In this document: positions 33,061 to 43,695 of the stretch, piece after piece
Layout: each line of letters begins with the position of its first letter
How positions within the stretch are numbered: the first letter of the stretch is position 1
DNA from: Streptomyces griseoincarnatus
Lineage (GTDB): Bacteria; Actinomycetota; Actinomycetes; Streptomycetales; Streptomycetaceae
Direction of reading: 5' to 3'
Length of the DNA: 64,000 nt
Assembly (NCBI GenBank): GCA_014649575.1
Contig: BMTH01000021.1
Location: 1-64,000, forward strand
The notes under the pieces: model-generated
What the model saw: the letters and a program-made list of their open reading frames with translations, nothing else
The model's database searches: none
What the model was told of the DNA's origin: nothing
Made by a program: the position numbers and the translations under genes

Positions 33061-33722
33061 GGCGGCGGCAACTCCTTGACTCGAGCGTGTGTGGCGACCG
33101 GGTAAAGCCGCCCTAAGTGTCTGTCAGCGGCCTCAGGTTACCGAGCCTCCCGCAGGCTGCCGCACCCGACCCTCCCCACGCCTACCCAGGTCGTGTCCGT
33201 GAGGCGTGCCCGCGCCGGGGATGTCACCCGATCACCACCCGACTCCCGCGTCCCGCGCCACACGGTCACAGAGACCACAGAGACCACAGGTGACCCACCG
33301 GTAAACATCCGCCACTTCTGTCCGTGGCGTCCCTTCATTCACGCGGGCGCGCATTTCGGTGAAGGAATGAGGGGGTCCCGGTAATTGATCACCGGCCGCC
33401 GATCCTCACACCGTGTGATCAATTCCGGATTCGGCCGGAACCGGCTCGGCTCACCGAACGGAGTAGCGGAAGTCGCCCTTCTGGAACCGGACATTTGGGG
33501 ATGTTCGACCGTTCGTGAAGGGCTCCGGGAGGGTGTAACGTGCGCGTTTCGCTTGCCCCGGAGAGCCGCTCCGACCTGCGAATACCCGCTTCCGCCAGCC
33601 GTCCGAAGCACGTTCCTGTTGTGCTTGTCAAGCCCCGAGAATGGCCCTGACCTGCGAAAACGCCATTCAGAAGACGCCGTATCCGTGTTACCCTGGATAG
33701 CCACGGAAGGGGTACCTGTCAC
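33061..33722. other. Long intergenic region upstream of carD
   Basis: About 660 bases between the divergent lipoprotein and carD genes. CACAGAGAC is repeated in tandem at 33267-33284. The base composition is less GC-rich towards carD. GGAAGGGG at about 33705-33712 is the carD ribosome site. No gene or known RNA motif is seen. Confidence 0.5.
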
Positions 33723-34205
33723 ATGACGTTCAAGGTTGGCGACACCGTGGTCTATCCCCATCATGGGGCCGCGCTGATCGAGGCAATCGAAACTCGCCAG
33801 ATCAAAGGCGTGGACAAGACCTACTTGGTGCTGAAGGTCGCCCAGGGTGACCTGACGGTACGTGTGCCAGCGGACAATGCGGAGTTCGTCGGCGTGCGTG
33901 ATGTGGTCGGTCAGGACGGGCTGGACCGGGTCTTCGAGGTGCTGCGCGCGCCGTACGCCGAGGAGCCCACGAACTGGTCCCGTCGGTACAAGGCAAATCT
34001 CGAGAAGCTCGCCTCGGGCGATGTCATCAAGGTCGCGGAAGTCGTGCGTGACCTGTGGCGTCGGGAGCGGGAGCGCGGTCTCTCCGCCGGTGAGAAGCGC
34101 ATGCTCGCGAAGGCGCGTCAGATCCTGGTCAGCGAGCTGGCCCTCGCCGAGAACACCAACGAGGACAAGGCCGAGGCCCTGCTCGACGAGGTTCTCGCCT
34201 CCTGA
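33723..34205 (+). CDS. carD: CarD family RNA polymerase-binding transcription factor
   Basis: A 160-residue protein that stabilises RNA polymerase open complexes at sigma-dependent promoters. The N-terminal Tudor-like RNA polymerase-interaction domain has MTFKVGDTVVYPHHGAALIE and KTYLVLKVAQGDLTVRVP. The C-terminal helical DNA-binding domain has NWSRRYKANLEKL, VVRDLWRRERERGLS and EKRMLAKARQILVSEL. The length fits CarD. It precedes ispD, as in other actinobacteria. Confidence 0.95.
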   Translation: MTFKVGDTVVYPHHGAALIEAIETRQIKGVDKTYLVLKVAQGDLTVRVPADNAEFVGVRDVVGQDGLDRVFEVLRAPYAEEPTNWSRRYKANLEKLASGDVIKVAEVVRDLWRRERERGLSAGEKRMLAKARQILVSELALAENTNEDKAEALLDEVLAS

Positions 34206-34559
34206 GTTCTCCGAGTCGTGGCTCCGCCCGTCGCGTGCCGTCACGCCGGCCGTCGGAGCAGCACTCAGAGCACTCAGCGCATCGAAATGCCGCGGTGCCC
34301 GATGACGTCCAGGACGTCGCCGGGCGCTGCGGCATGTTCGTACCCGGACGCCCTACGTAAGCTGCACTTGCGCCGAGACGGGGAATGTGTCATGAGTCAC
34401 GTCCCCACCCCTGGCGTGCCGGGCCCGGGCGGTCGGCTCGACCAGAGTCACGGAAGGGGCTGGTCAAGGCGGAACGCCCGGCACTTCCCCCGCTCATGGG
34501 AGCGGGGCACGCCCAGGCCATACCCACGTAGGCCGAGCCCACAAACCTGACAGGAACCG
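34206..34559. other. Intergenic region between carD and ispD
   Basis: About 350 bases. GAGCAGCACTCAGAGCACTCAGCG has a short internal repeat, and an unconvincing short frame opens at ATG 34393. I see no supported gene, terminator or RNA. Confidence 0.4.
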
Positions 34560-35336
34560 ATGTCTGACGATCCGCTCCCGCCGTCCTCGCCGACCCCCGC
34601 ACCCGGCCGTCCGACGGTCCGGACAGCGGCCGTCATCCCGGCCGCCGGCCGGGGTGTGCGGCTCGGCCCCGGCGCCCCGAAGGCGCTGCGTGCGCTCGGC
34701 GGCACGCCCATGCTCGTGCACGCCGTGCGGGCGATGGCCGATTCCCGGGCCGTCTCCCTGGTCGTCGTCGTGGCGCCGCCCGACGGTGCCGGCGAGGTCA
34801 AGTCGCTGCTCGACGCGCACGCGCTGCCCGAGAGGACCGACGTCCTCGTCGTCCCCGGCGGGGACAGCCGCCAGGAGTCCGTGAAGCGGGGCCTGGACGC
34901 GCTGCCCGAGGGCTACGACATCGTCCTGGTGCACGACGCGGCCCGTCCGCTGGTCCCGGTGGACACGGTGGACGCGGTCGTCGAGGCCGTACGCGACGGA
35001 GCGGCCGCCGTCGTCCCCGCGCTGCCGCTCGCCGACACCGTCAAGCAGGTCGAGCCCGCCGCCGCCCCCGGTGAGCCCGAGCCCGTGGTCGCCACGCCCG
35101 ACCGGTCCAGGCTGCGCGCCGTCCAGACCCCGCAGGGCTTCGAGCGGGCCACCCTGGTCCGCGCCCACGAGACCGTGACGGACGACGTCACCGACGACGC
35201 CGGCATGGTCGAGCGGCTCGGCCTCACCGTCGTCACCGTCCCCGGGCACGAGGAGGCCTTCAAGGTCACCCGCCCCCTCGACCTGGTCCTCGCCGAGGCG
35301 GTCCTGGCGCGCAGGAGGCTGAACGATGGCTTCTGA
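34560..35336 (+). CDS. ispD: 2-C-methyl-D-erythritol 4-phosphate cytidylyltransferase
   Basis: A 258-residue MEP-pathway enzyme that transfers CMP to 2-C-methylerythritol 4-phosphate. After a Pro-rich N-terminus, AAVIPAAGRGVRLGPGAPKA is the CTP-binding glycine-rich loop. VVPGGDSRQESVKRGL, VLVHDAARPLVP and RAVQTPQGF are conserved active-site segments. The stop overlaps the ispF start by 11 bases, so the two steps are coupled. Confidence 0.95.
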   Translation: MSDDPLPPSSPTPAPGRPTVRTAAVIPAAGRGVRLGPGAPKALRALGGTPMLVHAVRAMADSRAVSLVVVVAPPDGAGEVKSLLDAHALPERTDVLVVPGGDSRQESVKRGLDALPEGYDIVLVHDAARPLVPVDTVDAVVEAVRDGAAAVVPALPLADTVKQVEPAAAPGEPEPVVATPDRSRLRAVQTPQGFERATLVRAHETVTDDVTDDAGMVERLGLTVVTVPGHEEAFKVTRPLDLVLAEAVLARRRLNDGF

Positions 35337-35820
35337 GGCGTACCCCCTGCCGCAGGTCGGCATCGGCACCGACGTCCACGCCTTCGAGGACGGCCGCGAG
35401 CTGTGGTGCGCCGGTCTGAAGTGGGAGGGCGAGGGCCCCGGGCTCGCGGGACACTCCGACGCGGACGTCGTCGCGCACGCCGCCTGCAACGCCCTGTTCT
35501 CCGCCGCCGGCCTCGGCGACCTCGGTCAGCACTTCGGCACGAGCCGCCCCGAGTGGTCCGGCGCCTCGGGCGTCACCCTCCTCACCGAGGCCGCGCGCAT
35601 CGTCCGGGAGGCCGGCTTCCGCATCGGCAACGTCGCCGTCCAGGTCGTCGGCCCCCGCCCGAAGATCGGCACACGCCGCGAGGAGGCGCAGAAGATCCTC
35701 TCCGAGGCGGCGGGCGCCCCGGTCTCGGTCTCGGGCGCCACCACGGACGGCCTGGGCTTCCCGGGCAGGAACGAGGGCCTGATGGCGGTGGCGACGGCGC
35801 TGGTGGTCCGACAAGGGTGA
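35326..35820 (+). CDS. ispF: 2-C-methyl-D-erythritol 2,4-cyclodiphosphate synthase
   Basis: A 164-residue trimeric enzyme that cyclises CDP-ME-2-phosphate in the isoprenoid MEP pathway. VGIGTDVHAF has the metal ligands Asp16 and His18. GHSDADVVAHA provides the third ligand, and SGATTDGLGFPGRNEG is the C-terminal signature. It is translationally coupled to ispD. Confidence 0.96.
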   Translation: MASEAYPLPQVGIGTDVHAFEDGRELWCAGLKWEGEGPGLAGHSDADVVAHAACNALFSAAGLGDLGQHFGTSRPEWSGASGVTLLTEAARIVREAGFRIGNVAVQVVGPRPKIGTRREEAQKILSEAAGAPVSVSGATTDGLGFPGRNEGLMAVATALVVRQG

Positions 35821-35969
35821 GCGTCTTCGCCTGAGGGGCGCGGGGCTGTGCCGGCCTGCCGCTCCGCCGCGTGGGTGCGATCGGCCCCCACCGGGCCCGC
35901 ACGTGACATGTGTCCCCGAAACAAAGCGGCGCGCACCGCGCACGCCTCCGCGCCTACTACCCTGGTCCC

Positions 35970-37370
35970 GTGACTATTCGCCTGTACGACACCAGCGCCC
36001 GGCAGATCCGTGACTTCACCCCGCTCCGGCAGGGCTGCGTCTCGATCTACCTGTGTGGTGCCACCGTGCAGGCGGCGCCCCACATCGGCCACATCCGCTC
36101 GGGCCTGAACTTCGACATCATGCGCCGCTGGTTCGAGTACCGCGGCCTGGACGTGACGTTCGTCCGCAACGTCACGGACATCGACGACAAGATCATCGCC
36201 AAGTCCGCCGAGCAGGGCCGCCCCTGGTGGGCCATCGGGTACGAGAACGAGCGCGCCTTCGGCGACGGCTACCGCGCGCTCGGCTGCCTGCCCCCGACGT
36301 ACGAGCCGCGCGCCACCGGCCACATCACCGAGATGGTCGAGATGATGCGCGGCCTGATCGAGCGCGGGTACGCCTACGAGGCCGACGGCAACGTGTACTT
36401 CGCCGTCACCTCGTTCCCGGACTACCTCCAGCTGTCCAACCAGGAGCTCGACAACCTGCTCCAGCCGTCCGGCGAGGGCGAGACCGGCAAGCGGGACCCG
36501 CGGGACTTCGCGATGTGGAAGGCGGCCAAGCCGGGCGAGCCGAGCTGGGAGACGCCGTGGGGACGCGGGCGCCCGGGCTGGCACCTGGAGTGCTCGGCGA
36601 TGGCGCACAAGTACCTCGGCACCGTCTTCGACATCCACGGCGGCGGCCTGGACCTGATCTTCCCGCACCACGAGAACGAGATCGCCCAGGCCAAGGCCTA
36701 CGGCGACGAGTTCGCCCGGTACTGGGTGCACAACGCCTGGGTCACCATGAGCGGCGAGAAGATGTCGAAGTCGCTCGGCAACTCGGTGCTCGTCAGCGAG
36801 ATGGTCAAGCGCTGGCGGCCCATCGTGCTCCGCTACTACCTGGGCACCCCGCACTACCGGTCGATGATCGAGTACAGCGAGGAGGCCCTGCGCGAGGCCG
36901 AGTCCGCGTTCGCGCGGATCGAGGGCTTCGTGCAGCGCGTGGTGGAGAAGGCCGGCGGGGTCGTCGAGCCCGCCGCCGAGGTGCCGCCCGCGTTCGCGGA
37001 GGCGATGGACGACGACCTGGGCGTCCCGCAGGCGCTCGCCGTCGTGCACACCGCGGTCCGGCAGGGCAACAGCGCGCTGGCCGCCGACGACAAGGAGGAG
37101 GCGGTCGCCCGCCTCGCCGAGGTCCGCGCCATGCTCGGGGTGCTCGGACTCGACCCGCTGGACCCGCACTGGGCCGACGACGGCGACCGCGAGGGCGACC
37201 TGCACGGCGTCGTCGACACCCTGGTCCGCATGGTCCTCGACCAGCGCGAGGCCGCCCGGGCCCGCAAGGACTGGCCGACCGCGGACGCCATCCGCGACCA
37301 GCTCAACCAGTCCGGGCTGGCCATCGAGGACGGCCCGCAGGGACCGCGCTGGAGCCTCGGCCCCCGCTGA
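35970..37370 (+). CDS. cysS: Cysteinyl-tRNA synthetase
   Basis: A 466-residue class I synthetase. The Zn ligand Cys29 lies in IYLCGATVQ, the HIGH motif is in APHIGHIRSG (38-41), and KMSKS is at 264-268. IHGGGLDLIFPHHENEIAQ is the zinc and discriminator segment. The C-terminal helical domain ends GLAIEDGPQGPRWSL. GTG 35970 is chosen; TACCCT at 35958-35963 sits as a -10 for a leaderless transcript. The paralogue mshC would end differently and lacks this tail. Confidence 0.95.
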   Translation: MTIRLYDTSARQIRDFTPLRQGCVSIYLCGATVQAAPHIGHIRSGLNFDIMRRWFEYRGLDVTFVRNVTDIDDKIIAKSAEQGRPWWAIGYENERAFGDGYRALGCLPPTYEPRATGHITEMVEMMRGLIERGYAYEADGNVYFAVTSFPDYLQLSNQELDNLLQPSGEGETGKRDPRDFAMWKAAKPGEPSWETPWGRGRPGWHLECSAMAHKYLGTVFDIHGGGLDLIFPHHENEIAQAKAYGDEFARYWVHNAWVTMSGEKMSKSLGNSVLVSEMVKRWRPIVLRYYLGTPHYRSMIEYSEEALREAESAFARIEGFVQRVVEKAGGVVEPAAEVPPAFAEAMDDDLGVPQALAVVHTAVRQGNSALAADDKEEAVARLAEVRAMLGVLGLDPLDPHWADDGDREGDLHGVVDTLVRMVLDQREAARARKDWPTADAIRDQLNQSGLAIEDGPQGPRWSLGPR

Positions 37371-37578
37371 GGCACCGCCGCGGGACGGACGCGGGCGGCC
37401 GCGGAACCGCCGTGGACCGGCCGCGGACCCGGTCCGGGACCCTCCCGGTCCCGGCCGCGCGCAAGATCGAGTGTGCCGTCCGGGCCGCCGGGCGGCACAC
37501 TGCACAGGCACACCCACGAACACGGGAGCGCCCACCCACGTGGGCGCACCCCCACGACTTCACGGAGACGGATACCTC

Positions 37579-38517
37579 ATGGCCGCGAACAACCGCCGCA
37601 TGTCCGGCAAGAAGGGCGCGCAGGTCGGCAGTGGCGGCCAGCGACGCCGGGGCCTGGAAGGCAAGGGCCCGACCCCGCCCGCCGAGATGCGCAAGGGGCA
37701 CGCCAAGCAGCGCGCCGCCCAGGCGAAGGCCCGGCGTGCCCAGGGCCGCACCACCCAGCGGCGCGGCGGCCGGTCCGCCTCCGAGCTGGTCGTCGGCCGC
37801 AACCCGGTCGTCGAGGCGCTGCGCGGGGGCGTGCCCGCCTCCACGCTGTACGTCCAGCAGTTCATCGACAACGACGAGCGGGTGCGCGAGGCGCTCCAGC
37901 TCGCGGCCGACCGCGGCGGCATCAACCTCATGGAGGCGCCCCGCCCCGAGCTGGACCGCATGACGAACGGCCTCAACCACCAGGGCCTGGTCCTCCAGGT
38001 CCCGCCGTACGAGTACGCGCACCCCGAGGACCTGGTCGCCGCCGCGCACGACGAGGGCGAGGACCCGCTGATCGTCGCGCTCGACGGGGTCACCGACCCG
38101 CGCAATCTCGGCGCGGTCGTCCGGTCCGTCTCCGCGTTCGGCGGGCACGGCGTGCTCGTGCCGGAGCGGCGGGCGGCCGGGATGACCGCCGGCGCCTGGA
38201 AGACGTCCGCGGGCACCGCCGCGCGGACGCCCGTCGCCCGCGCGACGAACCTGACGCGGGCGCTGGAGGCGTACAAGAAGGCGGGTGTCCTCGTCGTCGG
38301 TCTCGCCGCCGACGGGGAGGCCGAGCTGGGCGACGTCGAGGCGCTGGACGGGCCGGTCGTGATCGTCGTCGGCAGTGAGGGCAAGGGCCTGTCCCGGCTG
38401 GTCGGCGAGACCTGCGACGTGCGGGTGCGGATCCCGATGCCGGGCGGGGCGGAGTCGCTCAACGCCGGTGTGGCGGCGGGCATCGTGCTGTACGAGGCGG
38501 CGCGCCGCCGCAGCTGA
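37579..38517 (+). CDS. rlmB: 23S rRNA (guanosine-2'-O-)-methyltransferase RlmB/TrmH family
   Basis: A 312-residue SPOUT methyltransferase. The N-terminal 60 residues are basic and disordered, then comes an RNA-binding substrate domain (ELVVGRNPVVEALRGG). The knot motifs are ALDGVTDPRNLGAVVRS, VVIVVGSEGKGLSRLV and RIPMPGGAESLNAGVAAGI. It probably methylates a 2'-hydroxyl of 23S rRNA G2251; other TrmH members make resistance methylations. It follows cysS by about 200 bases, the usual actinobacterial order. Confidence 0.9.
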   Translation: MAANNRRMSGKKGAQVGSGGQRRRGLEGKGPTPPAEMRKGHAKQRAAQAKARRAQGRTTQRRGGRSASELVVGRNPVVEALRGGVPASTLYVQQFIDNDERVREALQLAADRGGINLMEAPRPELDRMTNGLNHQGLVLQVPPYEYAHPEDLVAAAHDEGEDPLIVALDGVTDPRNLGAVVRSVSAFGGHGVLVPERRAAGMTAGAWKTSAGTAARTPVARATNLTRALEAYKKAGVLVVGLAADGEAELGDVEALDGPVVIVVGSEGKGLSRLVGETCDVRVRIPMPGGAESLNAGVAAGIVLYEAARRRS

Positions 38518-38635
38518 ACGGGTGTACGACTTCGTCACCCACTTGGTGGATTCCGGAGGGTCCGGACCGGCTTGACGCGGTCCGGACACATCTGGCCGGT
38601 CAAGGCAGTGTCCTATCGCCTTGTCACTCGGTTAG

Positions 38636-40291
38636 ATGAGTGTGGACACCAGAACACCACCCCGCACACCCACGGGGGCCCGCTCGTCGGGACTCGACGA
38701 CGCTCCCGCGCTGAGCATGGTGAAGGTGCCGAGCGATCCGGCGCAGGTCATCGTGAACCACGCCAGCTTCCGCGTGCAGCTGGCCGGCCCGGCGCGAGGC
38801 GTCCGGTCGCCGCGGATCGCACGGCATTCGACCGCCGCCGAGCACACCGCGCGGATTCCCGTCGTCACCACCGTGGGCGCGGGCCCGGCCGCCCCGCGCC
38901 GCCGTCCCGTCGTGTGGAGCGGCAGGTCCGCCCCCGACGACACCGGCGCCCACCGCCTCCTCCAGGCCGTACGGCACGGAGGCCTGCGCCACGCCGACGA
39001 GCCGCTCACCGACTCCGGGAGCACCCGGATCCTGCCGCAGCAGGGCGCCGGGTACGGGTACGACGACGACACCCAGCCGCTGGAGAGCCCGTTCGTCGGC
39101 GCCCGGCGCGGCCACTCCGACCGGCCGCTGCTGCCCCCGATGCGCACGGTCGGCAGCGCCTACGACGAGGACGGGTACACGCCCCTCGACGAGGACACGT
39201 ACGAGCCCGCGTACGAGGTCGAGGAGCGGCACGAGGGCGGCCGGCGCGCCCGGCGGCACGGCGACGACCCGGCGCGCCACGCGTACTATCCCGGGCGCCG
39301 GATGAACCTGGGCGTGGTGCTGCTCCCGCTGCGCGTCTTCCTCGGCGGCATCTCCGTCTACGCCGGGATGAGCAAGCTGTGCGACCCGCTCCACTTCGAC
39401 GGCGGGCCGCGCGGGTCCATGGTCAAGTGGCTGCACAGCCTGCACCCGTGGGACGTCGCCGAGCCGCTGCGGCAGTTCGCGCTCGCCCACCCCGTCGGCA
39501 CGGGGCTCGCCATCGCCTTCGCCCAGGTCGTCGTCGGCGTCCTCACCGTCCTCGGCTGCTGGCAGCGGGTGGCCGCCGGCATCGGGGCGATGCTGTCGAC
39601 GGCGCTGCTGGTGAGCGTGAGCTGGAAGAGCGCCCCCGTCTACGAGACGCCCGACATCATCTACCTCGCCGCCTGGTCGCCGCTGATCATCGCGGGCGCG
39701 CCCGTCTACTCCGTCGACGGCAGCCTCGCGGGCCGCGCCTGGCGGCGGCTCGGGCCACGCGCCGACATCTGGGACCTGCGGCGCTACGTGCTGCGCCGCG
39801 GGGCGCTCGTCACGTTCGTGGTGTGCGGGTTCAGCATGCTCGTGGGCGCGCTGCTCGGTGGCGCCGTCCGGGACGCGGACCGGGTGGTCGTGCCCGGCCC
39901 CGGCGAGGCGCCGCGCAACAACCTGCCGGGGTCCCCGCTGCCGGAGGAGTCCGGTGAGCGGACGGAGAAGGGCGAGAAGAGGGCGCCGTCCGCGTCCGAC
40001 GCGCCCACGCAGGGTGCGACGTCCGGCTCGGCCGGCCCGTCCGCCGGGACGAGCAGCACTCCCGGCGCCACCCAGGGCGCGGGCGCCGTCACCGGGGCGC
40101 CCACCCAGACGCAGGGCAGCACCGGGCAGGCCCCGCCGCAGCAGTCCTCCCCGGAGGGCCAGGCGCCGAGCACCACCGCGGGCCCGACCTCGGGCGGCGG
40201 CGAAGGCTCCGGCGGCAGCGGGGGCGGCACGCCCGGCGACGACGGCGGCTCCTCGGACCGGCCCGGGCTGGTGGGCGGCCTGCTGGGGTAG
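38636..40291 (+). CDS. DoxX family membrane protein with long disordered termini
   Basis: A 551-residue protein. Residues 1-220 are low-complexity and basic or acidic. A DoxX/SURF4-type domain with four membrane helices follows (NLGVVLLPLRVFLGGISVYA, AIAFAQVVVGVLTVLGCWQ, IIYLAAWSPLIIAGAPVYS, then a helix at ALVTFVVCGFSMLVGALLGG). The last 130 residues are a Ser/Gly/Pro/Thr tail likely outside the cell. The function is unknown; mycobacterial DoxX-type proteins act in redox homeostasis. The start is uncertain because the N-terminus is disordered. Confidence 0.75.
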   Translation: MSVDTRTPPRTPTGARSSGLDDAPALSMVKVPSDPAQVIVNHASFRVQLAGPARGVRSPRIARHSTAAEHTARIPVVTTVGAGPAAPRRRPVVWSGRSAPDDTGAHRLLQAVRHGGLRHADEPLTDSGSTRILPQQGAGYGYDDDTQPLESPFVGARRGHSDRPLLPPMRTVGSAYDEDGYTPLDEDTYEPAYEVEERHEGGRRARRHGDDPARHAYYPGRRMNLGVVLLPLRVFLGGISVYAGMSKLCDPLHFDGGPRGSMVKWLHSLHPWDVAEPLRQFALAHPVGTGLAIAFAQVVVGVLTVLGCWQRVAAGIGAMLSTALLVSVSWKSAPVYETPDIIYLAAWSPLIIAGAPVYSVDGSLAGRAWRRLGPRADIWDLRRYVLRRGALVTFVVCGFSMLVGALLGGAVRDADRVVVPGPGEAPRNNLPGSPLPEESGERTEKGEKRAPSASDAPTQGATSGSAGPSAGTSSTPGATQGAGAVTGAPTQTQGSTGQAPPQQSSPEGQAPSTTAGPTSGGGEGSGGSGGGTPGDDGGSSDRPGLVGGLLG

Positions 40292-40312
40292 CGGACGCCC
40301 GCCGGTACGACG

Positions 40313-40348
40313 GCGGGGTCCCGTACGCGATGGCGTACGGGACCCCGC
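40313..40348. terminator. Bidirectional hairpin terminator
   Basis: Perfect 16-bp arms (GCGGGGTCCCGTACGC at 40313-40328, complement at 40333-40348) with a GATG loop, between the convergent DoxX and nucleotidyltransferase genes. Confidence 0.8.
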
Positions 40349-40368
40349 TGCTCTTGGCTCCGGCGGCC

Positions 40369-41100
40369 TCAACGGCCGTGGGAGGCAAGCTCCTTGGCGG
40401 CCTCGGTGAGGTCCTTGGCGGTGTCGATGGCACGCCAGTAGGAGCCCTGCGGGATCGTGAACCCGGCGAGCCGGCGCTCGCGCGCGAGGTGCGGGAACGT
40501 GGTGCGCTCGTGATCACCGCGCTCCGGGAGCAGGCCGGCGAACTCGGGGGAGAAGACGTAGACGCCCGCGTTGATCTCGAAGGTGGACGGCGGGGCCTCG
40601 ATGAAATCGGTGATCAGACCGAACCCGTCGGTGCGGACCGCTCCCCACGGCAGGCGCGGGCGGGCCAGCGCGACGGTGGCGACGGCGTCCCGCTCGGCGT
40701 GGAAGTCGGCCATGTCGCGCAGCGAGAACCGGGTCCAGATGTCGCCGTTGGTGGCGAACCAGGGCCGGTCCGGGTGCGGCAGGCGGGCGGCGGCGTACTT
40801 CAGCCCGCCGCCGCGGCCGAGGGGTTCCGGCTCGACGACGGTGGTGACGGAGACGGGCAGGTCGGTGCTCTCCAGCCACTTCTGGAGCACCTCGGCGAGA
40901 TGGCCGCAGGAGACGACGACGTCGGTCACGCCCTCCTCGGCGAGCCAGGTCAACTGGTGGCCGATGATCGGGGTTCCCGTGCCGGGGATCTCGACCATCG
41001 GCTTGGGCCGGTCGTCGGTGTACGGACGGAGCCGGGATCCCTGGCCGCCGGCCAGGACTACGGCTTGCGTGGGGCGGGACACGGCACGCGGATCGGTCAT
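40369..41100 (-). CDS. Sugar-1-phosphate nucleotidyltransferase
   Basis: A 243-residue GT-A-like enzyme. QAVVLAGGQGSRLRPYTDDR is the nucleotide-binding signature loop, followed by KPMVEIPGTGTPIIGHQL. EPLGRGGGLKYAA, WFATNGDIWTRF and FEINAGVYVFSPEF are the sugar-phosphate binding segments. It would make an NDP-sugar, with the sugar and base unspecified. No acyltransferase domain is attached. It is a single gene. Confidence 0.9.
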   Translation of the reverse strand: MTDPRAVSRPTQAVVLAGGQGSRLRPYTDDRPKPMVEIPGTGTPIIGHQLTWLAEEGVTDVVVSCGHLAEVLQKWLESTDLPVSVTTVVEPEPLGRGGGLKYAAARLPHPDRPWFATNGDIWTRFSLRDMADFHAERDAVATVALARPRLPWGAVRTDGFGLITDFIEAPPSTFEINAGVYVFSPEFAGLLPERGDHERTTFPHLARERRLAGFTIPQGSYWRAIDTAKDLTEAAKELASHGR

Positions 41101-41882
41101 GCCCGCACTGTACGCGGCCGGGGGCCGCGGGCTATGGGCGGACCGGGACGCGGGGCGGTGTCACAGGGGGCCGCCACGAACGCCCCGGGGTGGGCGAGCA
41201 ACGTCGCCGCGTCCCCACCCGAGCACCGCGGGCCGCGGTGACAGATGCGCCGGGTGCCCCGCCGTCGTGCGGGCACCTGGTTGGCAGCGGTGCGCGGCAT
41301 CGGGCCCGCAGACCGGCTGAGGCGCCAGTCCCCGGGCTGCCGCCGCGAGTTGTGAGGGGCTGTTGCCCGCAGCGGAACAGGCGGGGTGCGACGGGGTCCG
41401 GGAGGGTGTCATGGGGCCCGGTGTCGGTGGTGACGGCTAACGGGTCTGTCCTCGGCGCGCGTTGAGGCGCTGCGCGGCCGACCGGGCCCAGGCGTCAGAG
41501 GGCCGGCGCGTGGTGGGGCGGTGCCCGGGACCGGGGTCGACTGTCGGCCCCGGGTGGGACGCGGGCCGGATGCGCCTGGTTGTCGGCCCGGGGTGGGGTG
41601 TGGGTGCGGTTGGGTGTGCCTGGTTGTCGGCCCGGGGCGGGTGTGGGTGCGGTCGGACGTGCCCGGCTGTCGAGCCGGGTGGGGCGCGGGTGCGGCCGGA
41701 TGCGCCCGGTTGTCGGCCCGGGGTGGGATGTAGTGCGTCCGCACGTGCCTGGTTGTCGGCCCGGGGTGGGGCGTGGGTGCGTCCGGACGTGCCTGATTGT
41801 CGGCCCGGGGTGGGGCGCGGGTGCGGTCGAGTGCGCCCCGGTTGTCGATCCGGGGTGCCGCGCGGCCGTGCGCCTGGGGGCG
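41101..41882. other. Intergenic region with GC-rich minisatellite
   Basis: About 780 bases with no supported gene. The right half (41542-41862) is a tandem repeat array. The left part is GC-rich, with no terminator or RNA motif recognised. Confidence 0.6.
41542..41862. repeat. Minisatellite: 7.5 copies of a 43-44 bp unit
   Basis: Copies begin TGTCGGCCCGGGGTGG or a variant at 41542, 41581, 41625, 41668, 41711, 41754, 41798 and (partial) 41843, so unit lengths are 39, 44, 43, 43, 43, 44 and 45. Units end GTGCCTGGT or similar. Lengths are not multiples of three, so it is not a coding repeat. Copies differ at several positions, so the array is not very recent. Confidence 0.9.
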
Positions 41883-42338
41883 TCAGCCGTTCGCTGCGAC
41901 CACTCCCGAGGCGAACGACGTGTCGCAGACCGGGCGGGCGTAGGACTGGGCCTTGGTGGGGCCGTAGACACGGACGGCGGCCTTGCCGAGGGAGCGGGCG
42001 ATGGAGGCGCAGTGCTCGGCGAGGGACGGGCGGTCGTTCACCGCCTGCTGGAGCTGGGTCAGGGCGGCGCCCGGGTCCTTCTTCTGGAGCTCCATCAGGA
42101 GCTGGTCCCGCAGCACGTCCTGGGGGGCGCGGGCGGCGGTCCGCGACGAGGCGCCGGCGGCGGACGTGTCCGCGGCGGTGAGCACCGGACTCTGAGGTGT
42201 CCCGGACCAGTTGACCGACGCGACCGCGAGGGTCCCGGAGAGCACCAGGACGACGGGCAGGACGAGGGCGAGGGAGCGGCCGATCCGGCGGGCGGGGCCC
42301 CGGCCGCGTCGCGTCTGAGGGTGAATGGAGTGCGTCAC
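41883..42338 (-). CDS. Secreted or membrane-anchored protein of unknown function
   Basis: A 151-residue protein. An Arg-rich N-terminus leads into one hydrophobic segment (SLALVLPVVLVLSGTLAVAS), a signal anchor or a signal peptide. The outer part has a Ser/Ala linker and a helical domain with VLRDQLLMELQKKDPGAALT and LAEHCASIARSLGK. Two Cys (in HCAS and VCDT) could form a disulphide. No family is recognised. It ends beside the minisatellite. Confidence 0.65.
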   Translation of the reverse strand: MTHSIHPQTRRGRGPARRIGRSLALVLPVVLVLSGTLAVASVNWSGTPQSPVLTAADTSAAGASSRTAARAPQDVLRDQLLMELQKKDPGAALTQLQQAVNDRPSLAEHCASIARSLGKAAVRVYGPTKAQSYARPVCDTSFASGVVAANG

Positions 42339-42477
42339 GCGTGTGAGGGTAGCGTCCGGTAGCCGAGGTGAAACATTCCGTCACCGTTACGGGGGACAGC
42401 GAACGTCGAGTTCCGTACCGCGTGTTGACGAGTTGGGGTAAATTGCCCGGATTGCCGGGGTATTTGTCGACAACGCA

Positions 42478-42508
42478 AGGGGCCCCGCAGCACCGCTGCG
42501 GGGCCCCT
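42478..42508 (-). terminator. msiK terminator
   Basis: Perfect 14-bp arms (AGGGGCCCCGCAGC at 42478-42491, complement at 42495-42508) with an ACC loop, 15 bases downstream of the msiK stop on the minus strand. Confidence 0.85.
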
Positions 42509-42523
42509 CGGACGTCGACTCGC

Positions 42524-43612
<1,089 letters not shown>

Positions 43613-43695
43613 GTGAATGGTCCCCTTCTACCGGCAGGAACGTGCCGGACGATCCGAGTAGGAAGGTGATGCCACGACGGGTGTTCCGTTGTGGT

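Noticed and set aside
33385..33726. 113-residue frame upstream of carD
   Set aside because: No ribosome site, no protein-like composition, and it overlaps the carD start.
35526..37535. Long minus-strand frame opposite cysS
   Set aside because: Shadow of a GC-rich gene; no domain pattern, and cysS is unmistakable on the plus strand.
41542..41862. Possible CRISPR array
   Set aside because: The whole 43-44 base unit repeats with point differences, and there are no unique spacers between constant repeats; no cas genes are near.
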